Assembly: GCF_000820515.1 (NCBI RefSeq)
Contig: NZ_JXDG01000016.1
Span: 1-56,102, forward strand
Reading direction: 5' to 3'
Length of the DNA stretch: 56,102 nucleotides
Source: Pseudomonas batumici
GTDB taxonomy: Bacteria; Pseudomonadota; Gammaproteobacteria; Pseudomonadales; Pseudomonadaceae
The notes beneath the pieces were generated by a model, which saw only the letters and a list, made by a program, of their open reading frames with translations, did no database searches and was not told where the DNA came from. The position numbers were made by a program, and so were the translations under genes. Within the stretch, counting starts at the first letter, position 1. Each line of letters starts with the position of its first letter. Shown in pieces: positions 45,263-53,573 of the stretch.

Positions 45263-46132
45263 TCAATCGGCCTGAACCGTTTTCAGGCACTTGAGCTCGG
45301 AGAAGTCCCGGCGCATGTCGTCGATCTTCTTCAGCAGTCGTGCCTGCTGGTCGGCGCTGCTCCCGGCCATCAGGTCCACCAGCAGGCTGCGGGCGGCCTG
45401 CTCCGCGCGCTCATGGGCCTGACGGTACTCGCTCGTCCACAGGCTGTCCTGATGTTGCAGCAATTGTTCGATCCGTTGCGGGAAATCCGCGCGTTGGCGC
45501 TGTTCGACCGCCGCACTCAATTGCATCTGCCAGTTCGTCCGGTTGGCCACCCATAGACGGTTCTGTTCACCCAGGCTGGCGGACCAGGCGGTGACGCGTC
45601 GTTGCTGGCTCAGGGTCAGCGGCCCGAGCCAGCCCTTGAGGCGTTTGCTCATGCGCTCGGCACGCTCGCGGACCTGTTCCTCCAGGGGCTGTGCCACGTA
45701 TTGCGCCCGATGTTTACGCTGGTCCTCGGCAAAGGCCAGGTTCATCTCGGCCGCCTGTTGATCGCTCAGGCCCCGGAGCAGTTCGACCGCCGAGGGTGTC
45801 ACCGCCCGCGCCACCTGCGCGATGGCCTGCCGGGCCTCGGCGGTGCGGGCCTGCACGGCGGCATCCGTGACCTGACGGGTTTCGACCATCCGTTGCACAC
45901 GATCGAGCCAGTCCAGATAGTCCGGCAACTGCGTGCTGCAATGCCAGTGCAGGTGCTCCTTGAGGCGTTCGCGGAACCAGTCTTTCTGTTCGCGGTTCAT
46001 GTCCACGTAATCGCCGAGGGTCCAGGGGATGATCACATCGAGGTTGCGATAGGCCAGGCTCACCCGGGAGCAGGAGCCGAGTGCCAGGCCCAGGAGCAGC
46101 AACGAGAAGAGGGGTGCCAGCCGGTACGACAT
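45263..46132 (-). CDS. DUF6279-type lipoprotein
   Basis: A 289-residue lipoprotein: signal peptide MSYRLAPLFSLLLLGLALGSC with an LGSC lipobox (Cys near 21), then an alpha-helical, charged mature protein (for example WFRERLKEHLHWHCSTQLPDYLDW). Tandem helical repeats suggest a coiled form; no enzyme motif is visible. The start at 46132 has AGGA upstream; the frame runs 39 codons further without the lipoprotein signal being at the start. Function unknown. It is convergent with the helicase gene. Confidence 0.78.
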   Translation of the reverse strand: MSYRLAPLFSLLLLGLALGSCSRVSLAYRNLDVIIPWTLGDYVDMNREQKDWFRERLKEHLHWHCSTQLPDYLDWLDRVQRMVETRQVTDAAVQARTAEARQAIAQVARAVTPSAVELLRGLSDQQAAEMNLAFAEDQRKHRAQYVAQPLEEQVRERAERMSKRLKGWLGPLTLSQQRRVTAWSASLGEQNRLWVANRTNWQMQLSAAVEQRQRADFPQRIEQLLQHQDSLWTSEYRQAHERAEQAARSLLVDLMAGSSADQQARLLKKIDDMRRDFSELKCLKTVQAD

Positions 46133-46303
46133 GGGCGAATCCTGTTGAGGGCATTTCTCCATGGAACGCTGATGAGCCCAGTGGTTCAACCGCGTAATAG
46201 TTACCATAGATGACCACGGCGGCTGATGCCGACGCGCGGTGACCTGCACGCGGATCGATCAGCGCGTTTCGTGCAGTGGGTGTCGGAGGAGGGGGCTTCA
46301 GCC

Positions 46304-46328
46304 CTGCGCCTTGAGGTTCAAGGCGCAG
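46304..46328. other. Perfect 11-bp inverted repeat
   Basis: CTGCGCCTTGA (46304-46314) and TCAAGGCGCAG (46318-46328) are separated by three bases. The stem is strong but has no T-run on either strand. It lies 29 bases past the stop of the small gene at 46357 and could be its transcript end or a processing site. Confidence 0.5.
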
Positions 46329-46356
46329 AGTGGCTTGGGTGTTGCGAGGGGGGGAA

Positions 46357-46545
46357 TTACTTTTTGCCGAGGCTGATCTGTTTCGAGGGAGCGAAAGTCT
46401 GGCCGCTGACGCCCTTGGCAATTTGCTGGATCTCGCCGCCGGATTTCAGGAAAGCGGCAATTTGCTCGTTGATCGAATCGCTGGTCTCAACGGCTGGAGC
46501 GGGCTTTGCTTTGCTGGTGGATGCTTTTACTCGCATGGCGGCCAT
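46357..46545 (-). CDS. Small conserved-looking protein, 62 residues
   Basis: A basic 62-residue protein beginning MAAMRVKASTSKAKPAPAVE and continuing into a helical DSINEQIAAFLKSGGEIQQIAKGVSGQTF segment, ending SLGKK. A second ATG at 46536 (MRVKAS) may be the true start. No family is assigned; the composition (lysine-rich tail, short helix) suggests a nucleic-acid or ribosome-associated protein, but this is not demonstrated. No membrane segment. Confidence 0.55.
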   Translation of the reverse strand: MAAMRVKASTSKAKPAPAVETSDSINEQIAAFLKSGGEIQQIAKGVSGQTFAPSKQISLGKK

Positions 46546-46891
46546 TAACCTGTATAGATATAAACGGGATCGACCATCTTACCTGAAAGGCTTGACAATG
46601 GCTTGATAAATATCCAGTGAAACGTCAAGGAGCCATTGGGAGTATCTTCACATGGTCCCTGTTATTGTTGGCTAAGCTACTGTTTTGATTCGTAACAGGG
46701 CCTCGATATCTTTCGCGTAAGGGCAGGATTTCAAGGCAGGGCGTAGCCAACGGTCTGACGAACGGACGTGCTTCTGCAGGTAGGCCCTTGAAAATCAAGC
46801 CTTGCAGGGGGGGGGCACCCGGCGGCAAGCGCGGTGAAACAGCGCCGCGAAACTCGGGTAGAATGCCGTCCACGTAATGAGGGTATTGGAA
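46546..46891. other. Non-coding region with G9 tract before the CvfB-like gene
   Basis: No gene is seen in these 346 bases. They carry TATAGATATAAACGGG (upstream of the minus-strand small gene, whose promoter it may hold), a G9 homopolymer at 46807-46815, and TAGAAT (46858-46863), a plausible -10 box for the CvfB-like gene with a poor -35. The G9 tract lies about 77 bases before that gene's ATG. Confidence 0.45.
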
Positions 46892-47728
46892 ATGGCTCTA
46901 GTCGGGCGTTATAACAGCTTGCAAGTGGTTAAACACACTAATTTCGGTTTGTATCTGGACGGTGGCGCGGACGGCGAGATTCTCCTGCCCAATCGTTATA
47001 TCCCCAAGGATATTCCCAGTGAAGATGAAGACTGGCTGAATGTTTTCATTTATCTGGACAGCGCTGACAAGTTGATTGCCACGACGGAAAAACCAAAAGT
47101 TCAAGTCGGTGGATTCGCCAGTCTCAAAGTCAAGGAGGTTAACAGTATCGGTGTTTTCCTCGATTGGGGATTGCCCAAGGATCTGTTGTTGCCGTATTCC
47201 GAAGAGAAGCGCCAGTTGAGCGCCGGCGACTATTGCGTGGTGCATGTCTATCTCGACAAGCATACCCGTCGCATCACCGCCACGGCCCGCCTGGACCGTT
47301 ACCTGGACAAGACGCCGGCCAGCTACAAGGTCGGCCAGGAAGTCGACCTGCTGGTGGCCGAAGCGACCGACATGGGCTTCAAGGCGATCATCAACAACAA
47401 GCATTGGGGCCTGATTCACAAGAACGAAGTGTTCAAGTTCCTGCGTGCCGGCAAAGAGGAAAAAGGCTTCATCAAGGAAATTCGTGCCGATGGCAAGATC
47501 AGCCTGAGCCTGCAACCCGTGGGCGAGGAAGCCTCCGGTAGCCTGAACGCGAAGATCCTCGCCAAGTTGCGTGAGAACAACGGTGTACTGGCAGTCAGCG
47601 ACAAGAGTGATCCGAGCGTGATCAGTGGTTTGTTCGGCGTCAGTAAGGGCAACTTCAAGAAGGCGATTGGCGCGCTCTACAAGCAAGGGCAGATTGTGAT
47701 CCATGCCGATCGCATCGAGTTGAGCTGA
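46892..47728 (+). CDS. CvfB-like S1-domain RNA-binding protein
   Basis: A 278-residue protein with three S1-type beta-barrels and a C-terminal winged-helix: ALVGRYNSLQVVKHTNFGLYLDGG at the start, KVKEVNSIGVFLDWGLPKDLLLP in the middle, LLVAEATDMGFKAIINNKHWGLIHKNEVF (third), and VISGLFGVSKGNFKKAIGALYKQGQI at the end. CvfB in Staphylococcus binds RNA and affects virulence; the role in pseudomonads is unknown. The ATG at 46892 is favoured over 46877, which lacks a ribosome site. Confidence 0.83.
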   Translation: MALVGRYNSLQVVKHTNFGLYLDGGADGEILLPNRYIPKDIPSEDEDWLNVFIYLDSADKLIATTEKPKVQVGGFASLKVKEVNSIGVFLDWGLPKDLLLPYSEEKRQLSAGDYCVVHVYLDKHTRRITATARLDRYLDKTPASYKVGQEVDLLVAEATDMGFKAIINNKHWGLIHKNEVFKFLRAGKEEKGFIKEIRADGKISLSLQPVGEEASGSLNAKILAKLRENNGVLAVSDKSDPSVISGLFGVSKGNFKKAIGALYKQGQIVIHADRIELS

Positions 47729-47742
47729 AACTTTCGTCGCCG

Positions 47743-47769
47743 AGGCGGGACAGAGTCGCTGTCCTGCCT
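47743..47769. terminator. Possible bidirectional hairpin between cvfB and MFS
   Basis: AGGCGGGACAG (47743-47753) and CTGTCCTGCCT (47759-47769) pair with one wobble across a five-base loop between convergent genes. There is no T-run, so this is a stable hairpin rather than a classical terminator. Confidence 0.4.
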
Positions 47770-47788
47770 GCCACACGCCCTGCGAGGC

Positions 47789-48964
47789 TCAGCGTTGAGC
47801 CATGGCCGACGCCGGCACCGAGGGGGTCACCGCCGGCCGCAACAACACCAACCCTGCCAGCAACAGGCCGCTGCCCGCCACGATCAGGGCCGCTTGCAGA
47901 CCACCACTGAAGTGGCTGCTCAAGGCCGCGAGCAAGGGGCCGCTGAGTTGACCGATGGCGAAACAGGCGGTCAGCAGTCCGGCATTGCGCTGGGTCGTGT
48001 GCGGCGCCAGTTCCCGCGAGCGCTGCATGACCAACTGCATGCAGGCCAGGAATGGCGTCCCGCAGAGCATGACTCCCAGAACCAGCCCCAGCCCGCTCGA
48101 CAACAGGCAAGCGAAGACCCCGGCGGCCTGCAGCCAGAGCGTCAGCATCAGCCAGCGGCGGGTACTCTCGGGGCTGGCGCGACGCAGACTTGCCAGCACC
48201 ACGCCGAGGGCCGCGAGCAGGCCGAAACCGGGCCAGAACAGGTCGGCCTGCCATTGGCCGTGGAAGCGCGCATTGGCCATCTGCGAGAGAAAGGTTGCCG
48301 GAATGATGTAGCCCAGGCCATACAAGGCATAGACCAGGCAAAGATGGCCGATGGGCTGCTGCTCGCTGTCCGCGGCCACGGGGGCGGCGGCAGCGGCGGG
48401 CGTGGCGCTCGGAAGGGGCAGGAACGGCAGGATCAGCAGCAACATCAGCAGGCCGACGCCGGCGTACACCAGCCACAGGGTCGACGAGTTCTGTCCCAGC
48501 AGGTTCGAGCCCAGTGCCAGCAGGCCGGTGAGCATGATGCCCAGGCCAGGGCCGGCAAACACCTGGGCGCCGAGCCGTGGCCGGCCAGCGGCATGGGCGA
48601 GCGGCAGGCTCAGGCTGGTGATCATGACCACGACCCAGGCACTGGCGACCCCGGTGCCGAAGCGCAGCAACCAATGCGACCAGAAACCGTGGGCCCAGAA
48701 CGACGCCAGGGTCAGCAGCACGCAAAGCCACAGGCCCGCGAGCAGGCGCAGGCGGACTTGTTCCGCGCGCCGGGCGAACATGGCATCCACCGCGCCCAGC
48801 AGGTAGCCCAGGTAGTTGGCGGCGGCGATCAGGCCGCCCGCGGTCAGGTCGATCTGGCCTTCGCTGATCAGGTGCGGCAGTTGCGGGGTCAGGGCGAAGC
48901 GACCAACCCCCATGGCCATCATCAGGGCAATGAAGCAGGCGGTCAGGCGAATCAGAGGTGACAT
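47789..48964 (-). CDS. YbfB/YjiJ-type MFS transporter
   Basis: A 391-residue 12-segment MFS protein; N-terminal ACFIALMMAMGVGRFALTPQLPHLI and the AAANYLGYLLGAVDAMFARR motif are characteristic of the YbfB/YjiJ family. Substrate unknown. It is divergent from a LysR regulator with a shared 103-base region containing a strong inverted repeat, so regulation by it is likely. Confidence 0.83.
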   Translation of the reverse strand: MSPLIRLTACFIALMMAMGVGRFALTPQLPHLISEGQIDLTAGGLIAAANYLGYLLGAVDAMFARRAEQVRLRLLAGLWLCVLLTLASFWAHGFWSHWLLRFGTGVASAWVVVMITSLSLPLAHAAGRPRLGAQVFAGPGLGIMLTGLLALGSNLLGQNSSTLWLVYAGVGLLMLLLILPFLPLPSATPAAAAAPVAADSEQQPIGHLCLVYALYGLGYIIPATFLSQMANARFHGQWQADLFWPGFGLLAALGVVLASLRRASPESTRRWLMLTLWLQAAGVFACLLSSGLGLVLGVMLCGTPFLACMQLVMQRSRELAPHTTQRNAGLLTACFAIGQLSGPLLAALSSHFSGGLQAALIVAGSGLLLAGLVLLRPAVTPSVPASAMAQR

Positions 48965-49022
48965 GGCGTCATTTCCTGGCAGAGGACTATGACCGCTAGG
49001 CTAGGATCGATTGACTTTCTTT

Positions 49023-49057
49023 AAAAATGAATAATAGTGAGTAACTTGTTCATTTTT
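49023..49057. promoter_or_regulatory. Operator-like inverted repeat in the MFS/LysR region
   Basis: AAAAATGAA (49023-49031) and TTCATTTTT (49049-49057) form a perfect 9-bp dyad around 17 bases in the divergent region, ending 10 bases before the LysR start. LysR regulators often bind such AT-rich dyads and repress themselves, so this is the best operator candidate. Confidence 0.5.
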
Positions 49058-49067
49058 GGAGATGGTC

Positions 49068-49970
49068 ATGGAGTTCAGCCAATTGCGGATCTTCCAGGCG
49101 GTGGCCGAGGAAGGCTCCATCACCCGCGCCGCCGAGCGCCTGCACCGGGTGCCGTCGAACCTGTCCACGCGACTCAAACAGCTTGAGGAGCAGCTGGGCG
49201 TCGAACTCTTTCTGCGGGAGCGCCAGCGCCTGCAACTGTCTCCGGCCGGCAAGGTGTTGCTCGATTACTCGAGCCGGTTGTTCGCGCTGCATGACGAGGC
49301 CCATGCTGCCGTGCGCGGCGGTCAGCCGGCGGGGGACTTCGTGCTGGGTACCATGTACAGCACCGCGGCGATTTACCTGCCATCGATGCTGGCGCGTTAT
49401 CACCGCACTTATCCCGAGGTGAACCTGCAGGTGCAGTCCGCGCCCAGCGGCGAACTGCTCGAAGGGCTGGTCTCGGGGCGCCTCGATGCGGCCCTGGTGG
49501 ATGGCCCGCTGCAGCTGGCCGGGCTCGACGGCATTTCGTTCTGCGATGAAACCCTGGTGCTGATCTGCCCGGCCGATCACCCGCCGGTGCGCAGCGCCCT
49601 GGATGTGCAGGGGCAGCCGGTGTTCACCTTTCGCCGTGGCTGTGCCTACCGCCTGCGGCTGGAGGCCTGGTACGGCCACTATCACGCGACCATGGGCCGG
49701 GCCATCGAGATCGAATCCTATCCTGGGATGCTCGCCTGTGTGACCGCCGGTTCCGGCGTGGCGATGATGTCCGAATCGATGCTGGCCAGCCTGCCCGGGC
49801 GGGAAAGCGTGTCGGTGCATCCGCTGGTCGAACCTTTTGCCAGTGCCAGCACCTGGCTGATGTGGCGCAAGGGCATGGTCGGCGCCAACCTGGCGGCCTG
49901 GATCGAGTTGCAGAAAACCACCGTGCTCCCGCCGACGAACAGCACCGAAGGGTTCCGTGCGTCGGCTTGA
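49068..49970 (+). CDS. LysR-family transcriptional regulator
   Basis: A 300-residue LysR protein: helix-turn-helix about 1-60 (MEFSQLRIFQAVAEEGSITR, RVPSNLSTRLKQLEEQLG), effector domain about 88-290. ATG at 49068 has GGAG six bases upstream; the frame runs four codons further up. Its divergent partner is the YbfB-like MFS transporter, so it may sense that transporter's substrate. Confidence 0.86.
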   Translation: MEFSQLRIFQAVAEEGSITRAAERLHRVPSNLSTRLKQLEEQLGVELFLRERQRLQLSPAGKVLLDYSSRLFALHDEAHAAVRGGQPAGDFVLGTMYSTAAIYLPSMLARYHRTYPEVNLQVQSAPSGELLEGLVSGRLDAALVDGPLQLAGLDGISFCDETLVLICPADHPPVRSALDVQGQPVFTFRRGCAYRLRLEAWYGHYHATMGRAIEIESYPGMLACVTAGSGVAMMSESMLASLPGRESVSVHPLVEPFASASTWLMWRKGMVGANLAAWIELQKTTVLPPTNSTEGFRASA

Positions 49971-50096
49971 AGCGTTTTGCCATGATTTATATCGAAGATC
50001 CTTGCGCGAGGGACAGCATTGCGTAGGACTTAGGGCTATGATCTGTGTGAAGCGGCTACAGAACTCCGTCGCTCGCATTACCCTGAAGGGGGCTAT

Positions 50097-50222
50097 ATGA
50101 AAGACAAACTGCAAACTTGGCTCCATGATCTCGGTGTTGCCCTTGGCCTGATCGAACCGCCACTGCAGCCGGTGCCTATTCGCACGGACGATGAGCGCCG
50201 TCGTCGTCAGCCGCGTCGGTAA
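50097..50222 (+). CDS. Small basic protein, 41 residues
   Basis: ATG at 50097 opens 41 codons: MKDKLQTWLHDLGVALGLIE, then PPLQPVPIRTDDERRRRQPRR. An AAGGGGG ribosome site precedes it by five bases. The N-terminal part is a probable amphipathic helix, the tail is arginine-rich. It is separate from its neighbours and no family is recognised. The strong ribosome site and coherent composition support a true small gene. Confidence 0.6.
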   Translation: MKDKLQTWLHDLGVALGLIEPPLQPVPIRTDDERRRRQPRR

Positions 50223-50325
50223 GCGTTTTCAGGGGGTGACGGGGCTTGCGCCGGGGGGCGCTGGCTCGTACACCCTCTGAGCGGGTCACGCGGTCGGCGC
50301 AGACGCCGAACCTGGTGTCCCTGGC

Positions 50326-50577
50326 TCAATGCCGGCCAATCTTCTGCAGGAAACGACTCAAGTCGTTGACCGTGACCGCTTCCTTGAGCAAGCGGTCTTC
50401 CTCTTCGGTAAACGCTGTCAGATCAAACTCATCTTCAAGACGGAACATCAGTTCTTCGATGTCCTGTTTATCCAATCCCAGCGTCTGCAAGGTCTGATCG
50501 TCGGCGAACGCCTGAGGGGCATCGAGCCGTTGGCTGACGACATCATGCACGCTCTTGCGAATATGGGTTCTTCTCAT
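50326..50577 (-). CDS. Acyl-carrier-protein-like protein without the carrier serine
   Basis: An 83-residue acidic protein with the fold pattern of ACP: QTLGLDKQDIEELMFRLEDEFDL at residues 31-53 aligns with the LGxDSLD-ELxxxLEEEFD helix II of ACPs, and TVNDLSRFLQKI matches helix IV. The serine that holds phosphopantetheine is lysine (K37, within DKQ for DSL), so it cannot be a classical carrier. It may be a partner-binding ACP mimic or regulator. The GTG/TTG at 50598 gives a seven-residue extension; ATG at 50577 (MRRTHIRKSV) is preferred. Neighbours do not suggest a pathway. Confidence 0.7.
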   Translation of the reverse strand: MRRTHIRKSVHDVVSQRLDAPQAFADDQTLQTLGLDKQDIEELMFRLEDEFDLTAFTEEEDRLLKEAVTVNDLSRFLQKIGRH

Positions 50578-50814
50578 GCGTCCGGGCTCTTTGGGCAAGG
50601 GCGGCGGGACTGCGCCGCAGGGAAAGACTTCTTGTTGTTCGACCCTTTCCTGGGGTATGGCGATAGCTGTCGGGGATGATACCCGCGATCCTTGTACTTA
50701 CTTGTCAACCAAGAAAGTAGTCGCTGTAGGCCAGTACAGCACAAGTTTCGTGAAGGGCTTGACCGTTCATCTTCCTGGGCGGCGCAAGGGCGTTCGGTGC
50801 AGAGGGCGACCGGT

Positions 50815-50850
50815 AAAAAAAACGGGTGCGACAACCGACGTCGCACCCGC
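50815..50850 (-). terminator. Rho-independent terminator of the symporter gene
   Basis: On the minus strand GCGGGTGCGAC pairs with GTCGCACCCG around a seven-base loop and is followed by T8 (plus-strand A-run 50815-50822). It lies just after the symporter's stop at 50867. Confidence 0.92.
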
Positions 50851-50866
50851 TGAAGTAACCGCGATA

Positions 50867-52246
50867 TCAGATGGCGCCGGCTACGGTGGCCGGGCGCGGG
50901 GACAGCAGGCTGACCACGACGAAGCTGATCAGGCCGACGGCCAGGCTGTAGTAGATCGGTGTGTTGGCGTCCAGGCCGTCCTTGATCATGAACGCCAGGG
51001 CGGTGATGAAGCCCAGGGTCATGCTGCTGATGGCACCGCTGGTGGTGGCGCGCTTCCAGAAGATGGCGCCGATCAGCGGAATCAGCATGCCGCCCACCAG
51101 CAGGTTGTAGGCCAGGGTCAGGGCACTGATCACGTCGCTGACCACCAGGGCGATGCCCAGCACGACGATCCCGGTCAGCAGCGTGAACAGGCGGTTCACC
51201 GCCAGGCTCGACTGTTTGCCGCCACGCAGTTTCGGCAGCAGGTCTTCGGTCAGCACGGTAGAGGCGGCCAGCAGGCCGGCGCTGGCGGTGGACATCATGG
51301 CCGCCAGGGCCGCGGCGATCACCAGGCCACGAATGCCGTCGGGCAGCGACAGCTTGACGATGGCGGCAAAGGCGTTGTTGACGTTGGCCAGGTCCGGAAT
51401 CAGCACATGGGCGGCCATGCCGATCAGCGCGCAGGCCAGGCCGTAGGCGATGCAATAGACCCCGGCGACGCTGCCGGCATACTTCGCGACTTTCTCATCC
51501 TTGGCGGTGAACACCCGTTGCCAGATGTCCTGGCCGATCAGGATGCCGAAGAAGTAGATCAGGAAGTAGGTGATGATGGTGTCCCAGCCGATGGTGGTGA
51601 AGCTGAAGCTGGCGGCCGGCAGCTTGCTCACCAGTTCGTCCCAGCCGCCGACGCGGTAGAGGCAGATCGGCAACAGGATGAACATCAGGCCCACGGTCTT
51701 GATGATGAACTGGACGATATCGGTCAGGGTCAGCGACCACATGCCGCCGATGGTCGAGTAGGCCACCACCACACCGCCGCCCAGCAGCACCGAGAGCCAG
51801 AACGGCAGGTTGAACAGCACTTGCAGCACGGTACCGATGGCCAGGATCGAGGTCACGCCGATCATCAGCGCGTAGGCCAGCATGATCACCGCGCTGGCCT
51901 GGCGGGCCATGGGGTTGTAGCGTTTCTCCAGGACCTGGGTCACGGTGAAGATTTTCAGCTTCAGCAGCGGTTTGGCGAGGAACAGGTTCAGCGCGATGAT
52001 ACCGAACCCGAGGGCCGCGCAGAGCCAGAAGCCGGAAATCCCGTGGACGTAGCCCAGGCGCACGGTGCCGACCGTGGAAGCGCCGCCCAGTACCGTGGCG
52101 GCCATGGTGCCCATGTACAGCGTCGGGCCCAGGTTGCGCCCGGCCACCAGGTAGTCTTCGTGGGTCTTGGCCTTGCGCATGCCGTAGTAGCCGAGCACGA
52201 GCATGCCAGCGGCATAAATGAGTACAACCAATAAATCCAAAGCCAT
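50867..52246 (-). CDS. Sodium:solute symporter (guanidinobutyrate cluster)
   Basis: A 459-residue SSS-family permease with about 13 membrane segments. VAGRNLGPTLYMGTMAATVLGGASTVG near the N-terminus and GLVIAAALAAMMSTASAGLLAASTVLTEDL in segment 8 contain the sodium-site serines. In P. aeruginosa the equivalent gene (PA1418) lies in the same order beside gbuA (PA1421) and gbuR (PA1422), so uptake of 4-guanidinobutyrate or a related guanidino compound is likely. The frameshifted small gene precedes it on the same strand. Confidence 0.88.
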   Translation of the reverse strand: MALDLLVVLIYAAGMLVLGYYGMRKAKTHEDYLVAGRNLGPTLYMGTMAATVLGGASTVGTVRLGYVHGISGFWLCAALGFGIIALNLFLAKPLLKLKIFTVTQVLEKRYNPMARQASAVIMLAYALMIGVTSILAIGTVLQVLFNLPFWLSVLLGGGVVVAYSTIGGMWSLTLTDIVQFIIKTVGLMFILLPICLYRVGGWDELVSKLPAASFSFTTIGWDTIITYFLIYFFGILIGQDIWQRVFTAKDEKVAKYAGSVAGVYCIAYGLACALIGMAAHVLIPDLANVNNAFAAIVKLSLPDGIRGLVIAAALAAMMSTASAGLLAASTVLTEDLLPKLRGGKQSSLAVNRLFTLLTGIVVLGIALVVSDVISALTLAYNLLVGGMLIPLIGAIFWKRATTSGAISSMTLGFITALAFMIKDGLDANTPIYYSLAVGLISFVVVSLLSPRPATVAGAI

Positions 52247-52288
52247 GACGGCGTGTCTCCGATTATCTTTTTTATGGTGAGCTGTGGT

Positions 52289-52530
52289 TCAAGCCGCCTG
52301 GCGCATTCCAGGCTTCAACGTTTTGCCATCGTGGCTGCGCGCATCCTGCGGTCCATGGGCCTGTACCGTTTCCGGGAACAGGCCGGGCAGGGCCGGGTAT
52401 ATCAGTGAGGCCGGCCCGAGGGTGATCGGCAGGCTGATGTCGATGCCATCGGTCAGGTTGGTGAAGTACAGGCCCTCCAGCGGGCCGGGGATCCAGGCGC
52501 CCAGGCCGCTGGGTCGGGCGCCGCGTTCAT
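52289..52530 (-). pseudogene. Frameshifted small gene behind gbuA
   Basis: The sequence after gbuA has TGAGGA, a seven-base space, and ATG at 52530 (MNAAPDP), but that frame stops after about 24 codons. From about base 52515 another frame is open with coherent sequence (GLGAWIPGPLEGLYFTNLTD, later DISLPITLGPASLIYPALPG) to a TGA at 52289-52291, and it has no start of its own. A single missing C in GACCCAGC would restore one 80-residue protein, MNAAPDPSGLGAWIPGP and onward. This matches a PA1420-type small protein by position. It is either a young pseudogene or a sequencing error in a C-run. Confidence 0.7.
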
Positions 52531-52538
52531 GGAGATCC

Positions 52539-53489
52539 TCAGCGGTGGGCGACGCCGGGCAGTACGCAGAGCATCTCGTACAGCAGGTTGGCGCCCAGCA
52601 GCGAGGTGTTGCCGGTGGTGTCGTAGGGGGGCGAGACTTCCACCAGGTCGCAGCCGATCAGGTCGAGGCCCTGGCAACCGCGGACGATCTCGATCGCCTG
52701 GATGGTGGTCAGGCCGCCGATTTCCGGAGTGCCGGTACCGGGCGCCCAGGCCGGGTCGATGCCGTCGATGTCAAAGCTCAGGTACACCGGGCCGCCGCCG
52801 ACTTTTTCGCGTACTTCGGCCATCAGGGGCTCGAGGGACTTGTGCCAGCACTCTTCGGCCTGGACCACGCGAAAGCCCTGCTTGCGGCTCCAGTTGAAGT
52901 CCTCGGCGGTGTAGCCCTGGGCGCGCAGGCCGATCTGCACCACGCGGTCGCAGTCCAGCAGGCCTTCTTCCACGGCGCGGCGGAAGGTGGTGCCGTGGGC
53001 GATTTTCTCGCCGAACATGTGATCGTTGACATCGGCATGGGCGTCGATGTGCACCAGGCCGACCTTGCCGTGCTTCTTGTGGATGGCCCGCAGGATCGGC
53101 AGGGTGATGGTGTGGTCGCCGCCCAGGGTCAGCGGGATGACATTGTGTTCGAGGATGGCGTCGTAGGCTTCTTCGATGATGCGCACGGCGTCCAGCAGGT
53201 TGAAGGTGTTGATCGCCACGTCGCCGATGTCGGCGACCGACAGCGAGTCGAAGGGCGCGGCGCCGGTGGCCATGTTGTAGGGGCGGATCATCACCGATTC
53301 GGCGCGGATTTCCCGCGGGCCGAAACGGGTCCCGGCGCGCAGCGAGGTGCCGATGTCCAGCGGCACGCCGATGAACGCGGCATCGAGGCCGGCGGGCGAT
53401 TGCAGGTGCGGGAGGCGCATCATGGTGGCGATACCGCCGAAGCGCGGCATTTCGTTACCGCCCAGTGGTTGGTGAAGAATCTTGTCCAC
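52539..53489 (-). CDS. gbuA: Guanidinobutyrase (ureohydrolase)
   Basis: A 316-residue ureohydrolase that hydrolyses 4-guanidinobutyrate to 4-aminobutyrate and urea. The binuclear manganese site has GGDH (123-126), DAHAD (149-153) and SFDIDGIDP (near 238-246). Agmatinase is a close relative, but context (GbuR-type LysR divergent; symporter behind) favours guanidinobutyrase. The divergent region to gbuR contains a near-perfect palindrome. Confidence 0.88.
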   Translation of the reverse strand: MDKILHQPLGGNEMPRFGGIATMMRLPHLQSPAGLDAAFIGVPLDIGTSLRAGTRFGPREIRAESVMIRPYNMATGAAPFDSLSVADIGDVAINTFNLLDAVRIIEEAYDAILEHNVIPLTLGGDHTITLPILRAIHKKHGKVGLVHIDAHADVNDHMFGEKIAHGTTFRRAVEEGLLDCDRVVQIGLRAQGYTAEDFNWSRKQGFRVVQAEECWHKSLEPLMAEVREKVGGGPVYLSFDIDGIDPAWAPGTGTPEIGGLTTIQAIEIVRGCQGLDLIGCDLVEVSPPYDTTGNTSLLGANLLYEMLCVLPGVAHR

Positions 53490-53573
53490 GGGTAAGCCTC
53501 ATCAATTATTTTGGTTATCAGGGGGCGATTCTGCGAAAGGCGCCGGGCGGGAAGAATCGCTGACGGCAAATAG

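Noticed and set aside
46226..46606. 126-residue plus-strand ORF over the small minus-strand gene
   Set aside because: It overlaps the 62-residue gene, has no ribosome site, and the small gene has the more protein-like composition.
50676..50708. TTGACA and TATCAT as promoter for the ACP-like gene (minus strand)
   Set aside because: The spacing is 21 bases, too long for a standard sigma-70 promoter.
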